Positions 1-7,691 of a stretch of 64,000 nt of DNA are shown here, piece after piece. Position numbers and translations under genes: made by a program. Numbering within the stretch: the stretch's first letter is position 1; each line of letters begins with the position of its first letter. Below the pieces are notes generated by a model that worked only from the letters and a program-made list of their open reading frames with translations, searched no databases and had not been told where the DNA came from. The stretch lies in NCBI GenBank assembly GCA_947475545.1, contig CANJLL010000012.1, forward strand, positions 1 through 64,000. Reading direction: 5' to 3'. Source of the DNA: Chloroflexota bacterium. GTDB taxonomy: Bacteria > Chloroflexota > Limnocylindria > Limnocylindrales > CSP1-4.

Positions 1-2
1 AT

Positions 3-286
3 GGCTCGGTGGCCGTGGGCCTCAACCAGGCCGGCACCAGCGTCAGTGATGCGCTCCGGTACGACGGGGCGGGCATGACCGTGGCCACGTACCCCGGTGG
101 TGGGTCAGCGGCCACCAAGAGCTGGAAGTACCAGGGCCGGCTCGATGTCGCGGCCTCGGGTCCCAGCCTGTATGACTTCCAGGCACGCGAGATGAGCCCG
201 GGTCTGGGCGCCTTCACCAGCAACGACACGGTCCTCGGCTCGGCGACCAACCCGCGCCAGCTCGGCCCGGTACGTCTACCGGGCCC
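3..286 (+). pseudogene. RHS/YD-repeat protein, C-terminal core fragment (broken)
   Basis: This is the end of an RHS-repeat-associated core domain; the gene begins before the window. Visible hallmarks are a WKYQGRLDV segment and LYDFQAREMSPGLGAFTSND, which match the family's LYDFGAR-x-YSPGLGAFTS-x-D core. The core normally continues as NPRQLNRYVYA. Here the frame reads NPRQLGPV, and RYVYR appears only after a +1 shift near 261-268, so a frameshift is likely. Similarity stops near 286, exactly where the opposing DUF2283 gene ends. The open frame runs on to a stop at 498-500, but that part is antisense to DUF2283 and does not look coding. The variable toxin tip that usually follows the core is absent. 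It is probably a decayed RHS end. Confidence 0.7.
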
Positions 287-536
287 CCTCGAGGATCCGG
301 AACGACACGGCCTGCAGCACCCGCGCGATGTCGTCGCGAAACGGCAGCCCATCGAGGTTCACGCCCTTCCGCCGCGGCGACAGGATCTCGACACCGATCA
401 CGCTGCCGTCAGCCGCGTAGTTGATCCCGCGAGCGTCGTCCAGCCGAACCTGGTGGTGCCAGTCATCGTCGCTCACGGTGAGATACGCGGCGTCCACTGA
501 CTCGTCGTATTCGAGGAGCAGGTTGCGGTTCGTCAT
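276..536 (-). CDS. DUF2283 family protein, probable antitoxin partner
   Basis: Small 86-residue protein with the DUF2283 pattern: a YDESVDAAYLTVSD motif near the start, then GINYAADGSVIGVEIL in the middle. DUF2283 proteins often sit directly beside DUF4258 proteins, and the pair is commonly treated as a putative type II toxin-antitoxin module. The start is ATG at 536, which overlaps the stop of the upstream DUF4258 gene by ATGA, so the two are translationally coupled. An in-frame ATG at 557 would lie inside the DUF4258 gene and is less likely. Its function as an antitoxin is inferred from family and pairing only. Confidence 0.75.
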   Translation of the reverse strand: MTNRNLLLEYDESVDAAYLTVSDDDWHHQVRLDDARGINYAADGSVIGVEILSPRRKGVNLDGLPFRDDIARVLQAVSFRILEGAR

Positions 537-781
537 GGCTTCTCGCCCTTGCGCCACACGGACACGACGCGGCCGTCATCGATATCCACCACGACCTCGA
601 CATCCTCGGCCGCGAACCAGCGCGTCCGGATCTCCCGTAGCTCATCGTGATCCGACGGGCGGACGCTGTCTGGATCCTTGTAGGTCATCTTGATCATCTC
701 GAGCGGGATTCTCTCACGCGCCGCCTCACGCGTCGCGTGGCGGCTCATGAGGCTCGGATGGAACTTGCCTGGCAACGTCAT
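533..781 (-). CDS. DUF4258 family protein, probable toxin partner
   Basis: An 82-residue basic protein with the DUF4258 signature: a SRHATREAARERIPLEMI helix followed by a short sheet (VEVVVDIDDGRVVSVWRKGE). The fold is thought to resemble small RelE/BrnT-like toxins, and members are usually paired with DUF2283. It is the first gene of the two-gene unit, and its stop overlaps the DUF2283 start. No activity can be read from sequence. The toxin role is an inference from gene pairing. Confidence 0.72.
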   Translation of the reverse strand: MTLPGKFHPSLMSRHATREAARERIPLEMIKMTYKDPDSVRPSDHDELREIRTRWFAAEDVEVVVDIDDGRVVSVWRKGEKP

Positions 782-907
782 CGTCCTCGCTCGGTCAACC
801 CTTGACGTCGAGCCTACGACCTCGGCGCTTTGACAACAACCGGCGGACCAAGGCCAAGGCGAGTGATCGAATCGATATCAGGCCGGTCGAGTTGTTATCA
901 CGCAGGC

Positions 908-1150
908 TTGATCCGAACGCAGATCTCCCTCACCGAGGACCAGATGCGGCGACTCCGGGCCGAGGCCGGGCGGCAGGGGGTCCCCATTGCGGCCGTCGTT
1001 CGCGACGCGGTTGACCGCGTCGTCCCGGGCGATGCGCGGTCGCGCCACGAGGCATTCCAGCGCGCGCTGGCAGCCGCGGGCCGGCTTGACTCGGGGACCG
1101 GTGACGTCGCCGAGCGCCACGACGAGATCGCGGGCGAGATCGGCTGGTGA
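908..1150 (+). CDS. Ribbon-helix-helix antitoxin, VapB-like
   Basis: An 80-residue protein starting IRTQISLTEDQMRRLRAEA, the usual beta-strand plus helix of a ribbon-helix-helix (Arc/MetJ) DNA-binding antitoxin. TTG at 908 is chosen because family members begin at this point with (M)IRTQISL. Upstream in-frame codons back to ATG 830 encode an Arg/Ser-rich stretch with no family resemblance. The C-terminal third would bind and block the toxin encoded immediately downstream. The GTGA overlap at 1147-1150 couples the two genes. Such complexes normally repress their own promoter; no operator could be singled out here. Confidence 0.72.
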   Translation: MIRTQISLTEDQMRRLRAEAGRQGVPIAAVVRDAVDRVVPGDARSRHEAFQRALAAAGRLDSGTGDVAERHDEIAGEIGW

Positions 1151-1563
1151 GCCGCGTCTTCGTCGATACCGGCGCCCTCCTGGCGCTGCTGGATCGCGCT
1201 GACCCCCGGCACCCGGCGGTTCGGAGCGCGTTCGCCTCGTTGTCCGACGCGGACCTGCTGACCCACGGCTACGTCGTGGCCGAGTCGCTCGCAGTGGTTC
1301 GGCGCCGGTTCGGCGTCGACGGCGCGATCGCGTTGCTCGACGATGTGCTGCCGATCGTCCAGATCGTCCCGGTCGAGCCCGAGCTGCACTCCCGCGTCCT
1401 GGCCGCGTATCGTGCGTCGCTGCCCACGGGCATCTCGTTCGTCGACCGCATCAGCTTCGCGGTCATCGAGCGCGACAGGATCGACGCCGTCCTGGCCACC
1501 GACGCCGACTTCCGGACCCTCGGCGTGCCCCTGATCCCGGCCCCCATCGAACCGACCGGCTGA
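1147..1563 (+). CDS. PIN-domain ribonuclease toxin, VapC-like
   Basis: A 138-residue PIN domain. The conserved acidic residues are visible: FVDTGALLALLD (Asp7), the Glu of VVAESLAVV, the Asp of SFVDRISFAV and the Asp of ATDADF. These coordinate Mg2+ in the VapC RNase active site. It lies directly downstream of a ribbon-helix-helix antitoxin with a GTGA overlap, the classical vapBC arrangement. All active-site positions are intact, so the toxin is probably functional. Its RNA target cannot be told from sequence. Confidence 0.82.
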   Translation: MSRVFVDTGALLALLDRADPRHPAVRSAFASLSDADLLTHGYVVAESLAVVRRRFGVDGAIALLDDVLPIVQIVPVEPELHSRVLAAYRASLPTGISFVDRISFAVIERDRIDAVLATDADFRTLGVPLIPAPIEPTG

Positions 1564-1635
1564 GCCTCCCCGCGAGTCGGCGGATCGGGCGAGCGGGTTC
1601 CTGACCGAAATGCGTGTCGCGAAGGCCGGCGAGCC

Positions 1636-3072
1636 TCAGGCCCCGGAGCCGCCCGGCGATCGCGGCAGCAGCACGCTGATCCGTGCCCCGCGCGGCGCGA
1701 CGTTCTCCGCGACGGCGTCGCCCCCGTGGGCGCGTGCCAGCTCGCGCACGATGGCCAGCCCCAGGCCAGAGCCCGTGCCACTTCGGCTGGGGTCGCCGCG
1801 GTAGAAGCGCTCGAACACCCGCTCGATCTCGCCGGGCGGGAAGCCCGGCCCGTCGTCCGTCACGACGAACGCCACGCCCGGCCCGCGGCCGCCCACCGCG
1901 GCGACCGGTCGCGCGTCCACCCAGACGTGGCGGTCCGGGGCGTCGGCGGCGGCCATCGCGTTGTCGACGAGGTTGCCCAGGATCCGGTCCAGCGCCACGC
2001 GGTCCGCCGCCAGCACGAGCGCCTCGTCGCCGGTCCGGCCCACGCACGTGTTCGCGACCGTCACGCCGCGGGGCTTACCCGTGGCGGCAAAGCGTTCCAC
2101 CGTGGCGGCCACGATCGCGGCCCCGTCCAGGCGCTCGGGCCGGAGGCCGGCCTGGCCGCTGCGTAGCCGCTCCACCGTGTCCAGCTCCGCGACCAGGCGC
2201 TCCAGCCGGGTGGCCTCCTCGCGGATGGCCCGGGCCGCGCGCGCCGCGTCGTCGCCCACCGCCGTCCCGTCGCCCAGCGCCTGCGCGAACCCGCCGATCA
2301 CGGTCAGCGGCGTGCGCAGGTCGTGGCGCAGGTCGGCCAGGAGCCGGGTTTCGTGCTCGCGCTGCGCCGTCAATTCGGCGGCCATGCCATTGAAGCGCTG
2401 GGTCAGCTCCCGGACCTCCACCGGGCCCTCCGGGGTGAGCGGCGGCGCGGAGCCGGCCGGCCCCGTGGGGAGATGGGCGGTGGCCTCGGCCAGGCGGCGG
2501 AGCGGCCCCGTGACCGACCGCGATAGCAGCCAGACCACCGGCACGCCCACCAGCAGCAGGATCACCAGGACCGCGGCCATCATGCGGGTCAGGTCCCGGA
2601 GCGCGGCGGTCGCGGAGCGGTCAGGCTCCGCCAGCGCGATGGCCCGGACCCCGGCTGTCGCGGGGCCGCGAACGATCGTGACCGCGTACAGGAGGTCCTG
2701 GCGCCCGGGCCCGTTGAGCGAGCCCGTGACCGTGGTGCCGAGCGCCGCCGTCGCATCCACCGGGAACGTGATTGGCGACACGCCCTCGCCCAGGTCCAGC
2801 GCCCGTCCTTCGGGGCCCACCAGGTAGACCTGGACGCCCTCGGCTACCTGGCCACGGAAGTCGGCCACCGCCGACCGGAGCTGCGGCGCCGTCGACGCCG
2901 TTCGGAGCTGGAAGACCAGCGGCTGCACCGTCTGGGCCAGCGCGTTGGTGGCCGCGTCGGCGTGGAGCCCACGGAGCACCACGAACAGCGAGCCGGCCAC
3001 GCCCACGAGGATGACCAGGGCGAGGCCAGCAAAGGCCAGGAAGATTCGGGTGGACAGGCGGCCGCTGGTCAT
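1636..3072 (-). CDS. Membrane sensor histidine kinase
   Basis: A 478-residue kinase. N-terminal membrane helix (about residues 9-33), an extracytoplasmic sensor region, a second membrane helix (about 165-185), HAMP, then the dimerisation/phosphoacceptor helix with the H-box DLRHDLRTPLTVIGG (His near residue 250). The ATPase domain carries an N-box (ILGNLVDNAMAAAD), a G1 box (DDGPGFP), the F-box region ERFYRGDPSRSGTGSGLGLAI and a complete G2 box. All catalytic boxes are intact. It is encoded just after its response regulator (ATGA overlap at 3069-3072), so the two form a co-translated two-component system. The stimulus is unknown; the extracytoplasmic domain shows no fold I recognise. Confidence 0.9.
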   Translation of the reverse strand: MTSGRLSTRIFLAFAGLALVILVGVAGSLFVVLRGLHADAATNALAQTVQPLVFQLRTASTAPQLRSAVADFRGQVAEGVQVYLVGPEGRALDLGEGVSPITFPVDATAALGTTVTGSLNGPGRQDLLYAVTIVRGPATAGVRAIALAEPDRSATAALRDLTRMMAAVLVILLLVGVPVVWLLSRSVTGPLRRLAEATAHLPTGPAGSAPPLTPEGPVEVRELTQRFNGMAAELTAQREHETRLLADLRHDLRTPLTVIGGFAQALGDGTAVGDDAARAARAIREEATRLERLVAELDTVERLRSGQAGLRPERLDGAAIVAATVERFAATGKPRGVTVANTCVGRTGDEALVLAADRVALDRILGNLVDNAMAAADAPDRHVWVDARPVAAVGGRGPGVAFVVTDDGPGFPPGEIERVFERFYRGDPSRSGTGSGLGLAIVRELARAHGGDAVAENVAPRGARISVLLPRSPGGSGA

Positions 3073-3863
3073 CGGCTTGGGCCCGCCCCCGCGTCCGGTG
3101 GGTTGGTGGCAGCAGGGAGCGCCGCCGGCGCCGCCGTCCCCGGCGCCGCCGTCCCCGGCGCCGCCGTCCCCGGCGCGCGGACCGGCTCGCGGCCCGGCGG
3201 CACCAGCCGGTAGCCCAGGCCGCGCACCGTGTCGATCACCGGCCCGTCGGCGCCCAGCTTCCGGCGCACCTCAGCGACGTGGACGTCCACGGTTCGAGTC
3301 TCGCCCGGGAAGTCCGTGCCCCATACGTGCTCCAGCAGCGAATCGCGGGTGAGCACCGCGCCGGCGTCGCGCGCCAGCGCCATGAGCAGGTCGAATTCGC
3401 GCGCCCGCAGCTCCAGGATCCGGTCGCCCACGGCGGCTTCGCGCCGGCGCGGGTCGATCCGCAGCGTGCCCACCTCGACCGGGCGCCCGCCCTTGGCGGT
3501 GACCTCGGTGCGGCGGAGGATCGCCTTGACGCGGGCCACCAGCGCCCGCGGGTTGAACGGCTTGGCGACATAGTCGTCCGCGCCCAGCTCCAGGCCCACG
3601 ATCACGTCCACGTCGTCGTCGCGCGCTGTGAGCATGAGGATGGGCGTGTCGCCGCGTCGCCGGAGCTCGCGGCAGACCTCGAAGCCGTCCACCTTGGGCA
3701 GCATCAGGTCGAGGATGACGAGGTCCGGATCGTGGCGGCGGTGGAGCTCCAGGCCCTGCTCGCCGTCGCCCGCGGCCACCACGGCCCAGCCCTCCTTCTC
3801 GAGGTAGAGCCGGAGCAGGTCCACGATGTTGCGCTCGTCGTCGATGACCAGGATCGTCTTCAC
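3069..3863 (-). CDS. OmpR/PhoB-family response regulator
   Basis: Receiver domain (residues about 2-120: acidic Asp8/Asp9, phosphoacceptor Asp52 in LVILDLMLP, Lys of AKPF) followed by a winged-helix output domain (about 125-225, ending TVDVHVAEVRRKLG and VRGLGYRL). GTG at 3863 is taken as start because family members begin with (M)KTILVIDDE; the upstream extension to 3911 is unconserved. The C-terminus is odd: about 35 extra residues made of GTAAP repeats encoded by three perfect 15-bp units. It is transcribed ahead of the kinase gene. Direct GTGTAAG repeats upstream suggest autoregulation. Confidence 0.92.
   Translation of the reverse strand: MKTILVIDDERNIVDLLRLYLEKEGWAVVAAGDGEQGLELHRRHDPDLVILDLMLPKVDGFEVCRELRRRGDTPILMLTARDDDVDVIVGLELGADDYVAKPFNPRALVARVKAILRRTEVTAKGGRPVEVGTLRIDPRRREAAVGDRILELRAREFDLLMALARDAGAVLTRDSLLEHVWGTDFPGETRTVDVHVAEVRRKLGADGPVIDTVRGLGYRLVPPGREPVRAPGTAAPGTAAPGTAAPAALPAATNPPDAGAGPSR
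3131..3175. repeat. In-frame 15-bp tandem repeat, 3 perfect copies
   Basis: The unit CCGCCGTCCCCGGCG is repeated three times without mismatch. On the minus strand it encodes APGTA-type pentapeptides in the C-terminal tail of the response regulator. The unit length is a multiple of three, so copy-number change keeps the frame. Similar minisatellites occur in prmA, menE, menD, lysA and mfd in this window. Confidence 0.9.
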
Positions 3864-3916
3864 GCGACCGAGGATACCGCCCACGGTGCGCGACGCCCCC
3901 GGCCGGCACACCGCCC

Positions 3917-3934
3917 GTGTAAGCGCCGTGTAAG
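3917..3934 (+). promoter_or_regulatory. Putative response-regulator binding site (GTGTAAG direct repeats)
   Basis: Two GTGTAAG heptamers begin exactly 11 bp apart (3917 and 3928), the one-helical-turn spacing typical of OmpR/PhoB-family dimers. A third copy in inverted orientation, CTTACAC, lies at 3974-3980. The sites lie 54-117 bp upstream of the response-regulator start and also upstream of the divergent exported-protein genes at 4112. That position fits both autoregulation and control of a target operon. Binding is inferred from spacing and location only. Confidence 0.5.
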
Positions 3935-4111
3935 GCCGATACGCCCCGTGGATGGCCGCCGCATTACGCGCCCCTTACACGGCGTGCTGGACCACCTGAC
4001 TCGGCCGGCCGATGGTAGCGATGGTGCACGACACGCCGCTCGAACCCGCGGCTCGCCAGTGAGCCGAACGGGGCCCGTCGAACCGAGCATCGAATGGAGA
4101 AAGGACGACAC

Positions 4112-4495
4112 ATGCAGCACGGAGCCAGCCTTCGCCTCCTGGGGCTGACGGTTGGGCTGGCCGCAACGATCGCGGCCTGCAGCGGGACCGGCGCCGGCGG
4201 ACGGGTCGCGGATCGGACGACCGGTCCGGCAGCCGCCACGGCCCGGCCGACCCCGACGCCGACCCCGGCCACCGCCGCGACGGGTGCCCAGGGCGGCGGC
4301 CAGGCGGCACCGGGAGCCTCCGCCAAGCCGGCCAGTGGGGCAGCCAGCGCAGCACGGACTCCCGCCCCGACCGCCGCGTCGCAGGTCTCGACGACCGAGG
4401 CCACCAACCTCCTCAAGCAGATCGATGAGCTGCTCGCACAGGCCGACAGCTCGATCAACGCCGATGCCACCGCCGCTTTCACGATGGGAGAATGA
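4112..4495 (+). CDS. Small predicted lipoprotein
   Basis: A 127-residue protein with a signal peptide (LRLLGLTVGLAATIAAC) ending in a lipobox-like IAAC at about residue 24, then a Pro/Thr/Ala-rich linker with TPTPTP repeats and a short helical end (EATNLLKQIDELLAQADSSI). ATG 4112 is preceded by a GGAGAAAGGA ribosome-binding site. It is probably anchored outside the membrane. The next gene, also exported, follows with almost no gap and shares the helical Ala-rich character. Both lie divergent from a two-component system, so they may be its targets. I recognise no family. Confidence 0.65.
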   Translation: MQHGASLRLLGLTVGLAATIAACSGTGAGGRVADRTTGPAAATARPTPTPTPATAATGAQGGGQAAPGASAKPASGAASAARTPAPTAASQVSTTEATNLLKQIDELLAQADSSINADATAAFTMGE

Positions 4496-4500
4496 CCGCA

Positions 4501-5334
4501 ATGTCCAAGAAGATGCCAATCACGACCATCACCGCGCCGGCCATCACCGCCCCCACCCGAACCCGCCGGATCCTGCTCTCGCTCGCCGGCGTGGGCCTGG
4601 TGCTGGCGGCCACGGTCGGCACCGCCGCCGCGGCCTCGCCGGCCCCCAGCGCCGGCGCCCCGGAGCACAAGTTCTGCGTCACCCAGTGGGCCGTCGCCGT
4701 CGCCAGCCGGACCGTCGAGACGCTTCGGGCCGTTGGCGACTGCGAGATCGATCGCCGGATCGCCACGCTGACCGACCTCAACACCCGGGTCACCGACAGC
4801 AAGGCGATCACGGACCCGCACAAGGCCCAGCTGCAGCACAGCGGCCCCAACCCCGTCAACTACGACGCCGAGAAGGCTGGGCTCCTTGCGCTCAAGGCCC
4901 AGATCGACGGCGAGACCGACCTCCAGGCACTGCGCGCCGACATCGAGCAGATCGCAACGGAGTTCCGCGTCTACGTGCTCGTGGTGCCCAAGACGCACCT
5001 GACCGGCGCGGGCGACGCGGGCGCCCTGGCCGTCACCAAGCTCAACGAGATGGCCGTCAAGCTCCAGGGCCTCATCGACAAGGCGGCCGGTGCCGGCAAG
5101 GACGTGACCCAGGCCACCGCGCTGCTCGCCGACCTCAAGAGCAAGACCAGCCAGGCCGGCGCCCTCGTCGCACCGATCGTCGGCTCCGTCATGCCAATCA
5201 GCGCGGCTGACTTCAATGCCGGGCCCGGCAAGACCGCCATCGAGAACGCCCGGGCGGCGGCCAAGCAGGCGCGGGAGCTCCTCAAGGCGGCCCGCGCCGA
5301 CGCCAAGCAGATCATCGACCTCCTCAAGGCCTGA
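4501..5334 (+). CDS. Secreted, helix-rich protein of unknown function
   Basis: A 277-residue protein with an N-terminal signal peptide (ILLSLAGVGLVLAATVGTAAAA, cleavage near residue 42). The mature part is Ala/Lys/Asp-rich with long amphipathic helices (for example ARAAAKQARELLKAARADAK). Cys residues occur only near the start (KFCVTQW, DCEI) and could form one disulfide. Two start codons are possible: ATG 4492 overlaps the previous stop, but ATG 4501 has GGGAGA at a normal distance and is preferred. A strong terminator follows at 5425. I know of no homologous family; a structural or adhesive role outside the cell is only a guess. Confidence 0.7.
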   Translation: MSKKMPITTITAPAITAPTRTRRILLSLAGVGLVLAATVGTAAAASPAPSAGAPEHKFCVTQWAVAVASRTVETLRAVGDCEIDRRIATLTDLNTRVTDSKAITDPHKAQLQHSGPNPVNYDAEKAGLLALKAQIDGETDLQALRADIEQIATEFRVYVLVVPKTHLTGAGDAGALAVTKLNEMAVKLQGLIDKAAGAGKDVTQATALLADLKSKTSQAGALVAPIVGSVMPISAADFNAGPGKTAIENARAAAKQARELLKAARADAKQIIDLLKA

Positions 5335-5424
5335 TCACGACGCACCCTGGCGGGCCAGCGGCACCGGCGCGGGACGACCCGCCAGCCGTCTGAGCCCACC
5401 GCTCACCGAGCACTTCCTGGGGAC

Positions 5425-5459
5425 CGAACCCCGGCCGGGCTCCCTCCGGCCGGGGTTCG
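5425..5459 (+). terminator. Intrinsic terminator after the exported-protein operon
   Basis: A perfect 14-bp GC-rich stem (CGAACCCCGGCCGG pairing with CCGGCCGGGGTTCG) closes a 7-nt loop and is followed by CGTTTG. The T tract is short, but the stem is very strong. The remainder of 5335-5642 shows no other feature apart from GC-rich degenerate repeats around 5465-5560. Confidence 0.75.
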
Positions 5460-5642
5460 CGTTTGCCTCCGCCGCGCCGCGCCGCGTCCTTGCGCCGCGT
5501 CGTGGGCCGCCGGGCCGCCTCGCTGCCGGCCCGCCTCGCTGCCGGCCGCCGGGCCCAGCCCAATTCCCGTGGCTCTGGTAGCGTGGCCCCAATCCCAGCC
5601 GATCCGCCGGCGCGTCCCAGCCCGGCCGCAATGAGGTCTCCA

Positions 5643-5921
5643 GTGGCGGACTGCACGCATCTCGGTCAGATCCAGGACGTCACCCCCTCCGGCGACGGCT
5701 GCGTCGAGTGCCTTGCCACCGGCGATACGTGGCATCACCTGCGGCTGTGCCTGACCTGCGGCCACGTCGGCTGCTGCGATGCGAGCGCCAACCAGCACGC
5801 CCGGAAGCACGCCGCCGCCACCGGTCACCAGATGATGCGGACCTTCGAGGACGGCGAGGACTGGGTCTGGTGCTTTGAGGACGAGGCCTTCTGGGAGTCC
5901 ATTGGGGACATCGTCCGATGA
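5643..5921 (+). CDS. UBP-type zinc-finger protein
   Basis: A 92-residue protein made almost entirely of one UBP-type (ubiquitin-hydrolase-like) zinc finger: CTHL near the start, CVEC, then WHHLRLCLTCGHVGCCD and HARKHAAATGH. The Cys and His zinc ligands all appear present. GTG 5643 is preferred because GAGGT lies 5-6 nt upstream; an in-frame ATG at 5631 is the alternative. Bacterial versions of this domain are single-domain proteins of unclear role, and ubiquitin binding is not implied. The next gene starts within its stop codon (ATGA), so it is co-translated with a small acetyltransferase. Confidence 0.82.
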   Translation: MADCTHLGQIQDVTPSGDGCVECLATGDTWHHLRLCLTCGHVGCCDASANQHARKHAAATGHQMMRTFEDGEDWVWCFEDEAFWESIGDIVR

Positions 5922-6328
5922 CGTACGGCGAACGCAAGCCGGATCCGCCGCGGTCTGGCCTGCCGGATCCCGCGACCCGCCCCGCGGGCGTCCCGTGGGT
6001 CCGCGACTTCGCGCCCGGCAAGCACTACGAGATCATCCTGGACGGGCGCCTGGCGGGCGTGGCCGTCTATGAGCGCCGCCCCGGCCGGATCACGTTCACG
6101 CACACCGAGGTCCTGGCCGACTTCAAGGGCCAGGGGATGGCGGACCGCCTGGCCACGGCGGCCATGGACGACGTCCGCGCCCGTGGCGACGAGAAGGTGA
6201 TCCCGCGCTGCCCGTTCATGGCGTCGTTCTTCGGCCGCCACCCGGAATACCAGGACCTGCTGGCGGGTCCCATGTCGGCCTACCTGAAGCCGGACGCGCC
6301 GGCCCCGACGACGGACGAGCCCCGGTAG
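5918..6328 (+). CDS. Small GNAT-type N-acetyltransferase (YjdJ-like)
   Basis: A 136-residue protein matching the small Gcn5-related acetyltransferase-like family typified by YjdJ. A strand pair (YEIILDGRLAGVAVYER) and ITFTHTEVLADFKGQGMADRL with the acetyl-CoA-binding GQG turn are visible, followed by a CPFMASFFGRHPEY segment typical of the family. The extra 30 N-terminal residues are Pro-rich and unconserved. It is translationally coupled to the UBP zinc-finger gene. The substrate is unknown. It ends 11 bp from the oppositely transcribed proline dehydrogenase gene. Confidence 0.8.
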   Translation: MTYGERKPDPPRSGLPDPATRPAGVPWVRDFAPGKHYEIILDGRLAGVAVYERRPGRITFTHTEVLADFKGQGMADRLATAAMDDVRARGDEKVIPRCPFMASFFGRHPEYQDLLAGPMSAYLKPDAPAPTTDEPR

Positions 6329-6339
6329 GGTTCGGCCCC

Positions 6340-7260
6340 TCAGCCCACCATCTGGCGGAGCGCGAACACCACGTTGGCCGGGCGCTCGCCCAGGCGGCGC
6401 ATGTACCACGCATACCACGCCTCGCCGTAGCTGATCAGCTGGCGGACGCGGTAGCCCTCCCTGGCCAGCCGCCGCTGCTGATCCACCCGGATGCCGTACA
6501 GCATCTGGACCTCGAAGTCGGTCCTGGCGAGGCCCAGCGCCCGGGCATGACCCTCGATCTGCTCGATGAGCCGGACGTCGTGGGTGCCCAGCGCGATCCG
6601 CGGCTTCTGGCCGGCCCTGACCGCTTCCAGCATCTCCACGGCCAGGGCCGCGAAGTTGGAATCCACCTCGCGGTGGCCCTGGAACGCGATCTCCCGCGGC
6701 TCGGCGTAGGCACCCTTGACCAGGCGGATGGCTGGGTCCAGGGGGAGGAGGCGCTGCAGGTCGGCGGCGGTCCGGTGGAGCGCGGCCTGGAGGCAGAGGC
6801 CCACGTTGGGGTGGGCGGCGCGCAGGCGCTCATAGAGTTGGAGCGTGGGCTCGGTCCATCGGCTGCCCTCCATGTCGACCCACAGGAAGCTGCCCACCTC
6901 GCCGGCGCGCGTCGCCAGTCGGTCCGCGTGTTGCCAGGTCTGCGTGGCGTCGAAGTCCAGGCCCAGTTGGCTGGGCTTGATCGAGATCTCGCCGGGCAGG
7001 CCGCGGTCGTGGATGGCATCGAGCACGCCCAGGTAATGGTCCGCGACGGCGGCGGCCTCCTCGATCTTCGCCAGGTGCTCGCCCAGCCGCGTGTACAGGC
7101 CGGTGATGCCCTCCTTCGCGAACTCGGCGCCGGCGGTCAGCGCCGAGGCGGCGTCCTCGCCGGGGAGGAACTTGCGCACGGCACGCCTCGCGAACCAGAG
7201 GCGTGGCAGCCGCTCGCGGAGCCACGCGTTGTCGGCCATCCAGAGGAAGATTCGACGCAT
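6340..7260 (-). CDS. Proline dehydrogenase (monofunctional)
   Basis: A 306-residue FAD enzyme oxidising proline to pyrroline-5-carboxylate, the first step of proline catabolism. The TIM-barrel signatures are visible: GEISIKPSQLGLDFD, FLWVDMEGS, GLCLQAALHRT, IRLVKGAYAEP with the conserved Lys, IALGTHD and FEVQMLYGI, then the C-terminal YGEAWYAWYMRRLGERPANV. Length fits bacterial single-domain ProDH rather than the PutA fusion. Start ATG 7260 is preceded by AAGGGAA at a good distance. No P5C dehydrogenase gene is adjacent. Confidence 0.93.
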   Translation of the reverse strand: MRRIFLWMADNAWLRERLPRLWFARRAVRKFLPGEDAASALTAGAEFAKEGITGLYTRLGEHLAKIEEAAAVADHYLGVLDAIHDRGLPGEISIKPSQLGLDFDATQTWQHADRLATRAGEVGSFLWVDMEGSRWTEPTLQLYERLRAAHPNVGLCLQAALHRTAADLQRLLPLDPAIRLVKGAYAEPREIAFQGHREVDSNFAALAVEMLEAVRAGQKPRIALGTHDVRLIEQIEGHARALGLARTDFEVQMLYGIRVDQQRRLAREGYRVRQLISYGEAWYAWYMRRLGERPANVVFALRQMVG

Positions 7261-7440
7261 CGCCGTTCCCTTCGTCGACGTGGGCCGGGGCGGGCGGCCC
7301 CCGGCTGGTGAGGGGCGGCACGTCGAACGGCGGGCGGCCCCGATGCTGTTGCGGGCATGATGCGCCCCCGCCGGGAGCAGGGGAACAGGGCGGGATGGCC
7401 CATGCCGGGGTGCGCTTGGGCTCGCACTCGCGCGGGCCAG

Positions 7441-7470
7441 TTGACCGTTCCGGGTCATGGCCGCTACCAT
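7441..7470 (+). promoter_or_regulatory. Sigma-70-type promoter for the riboswitch-threonine synthase unit
   Basis: TTGACC at 7441-7446 and TACCAT at 7465-7470 with an 18-bp spacer. The predicted start of transcription, about 7477, is some 15 nt before the first helix of the SAM riboswitch, which fits the usual layout. Confidence 0.65.
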
Positions 7471-7490
7471 CCGCCGACAACTGAAGAGTA

Positions 7491-7594
7491 CTTATCAAGA
7501 GATGGCGGAGGGACCGGCCCTGTGATGCCACGACAACCTACCCACGTCGAGTGGGCAAGGTGCCAAGTCCGGGCAGGTCCGCCTGCGAGATAAG
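7491..7594 (+). ncRNA. SAM-I (S-box) riboswitch
   Basis: The class I SAM aptamer is recognisable throughout. P1 is CTTATC (7491-7496) pairing with GATAAG (7589-7594). AAGAGATGGCGGAGGGAC follows, with the conserved kink-turn and GGAGGGA core, then GGCCCTGTGATGCCACGACAACC, AAGGTGCCAAGTCC and the closing AGATAAG. A hypervariable P3 loop lies between. An intrinsic terminator starts 11 nt after P1, so SAM binding should switch transcription off. The gene it controls is a threonine synthase homologue, not a methionine-synthesis enzyme, which is unusual. Confidence 0.95.
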
Positions 7595-7605
7595 GGACGC
7601 CTTCC

Positions 7606-7638
7606 AGACCCTTCCTCGTGGAAGGGTCTTCCTGTTTC
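7606..7638 (+). terminator. Riboswitch-controlled intrinsic terminator
   Basis: A perfect 10-bp stem (AGACCCTTCC with GGAAGGGTCT) around a TCGT tetraloop, followed by TCCTGTTTCT. It lies between the SAM aptamer and the threonine synthase start at 7692. This is the expression platform expected for a transcriptional OFF switch. Confidence 0.85.
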
Positions 7639-7691
7639 TGGCGGTCGAACCATCACCTCCCGGCGGGCTCCCGCGCCCCCAGGAGACCACG

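Noticed and set aside
3279-4148. Plus-strand open frame opposite the response regulator
   Set aside because: Antisense to a response regulator with all conserved residues; His/Arg/Asp-rich translation typical of shadow frames.
7551-7691. Upstream extension of threonine synthase to 7551
   Set aside because: This part is the 3' half of the SAM riboswitch and its terminator; ATG 7692 has a clear AGGAG and begins just before the conserved zinc ribbon.
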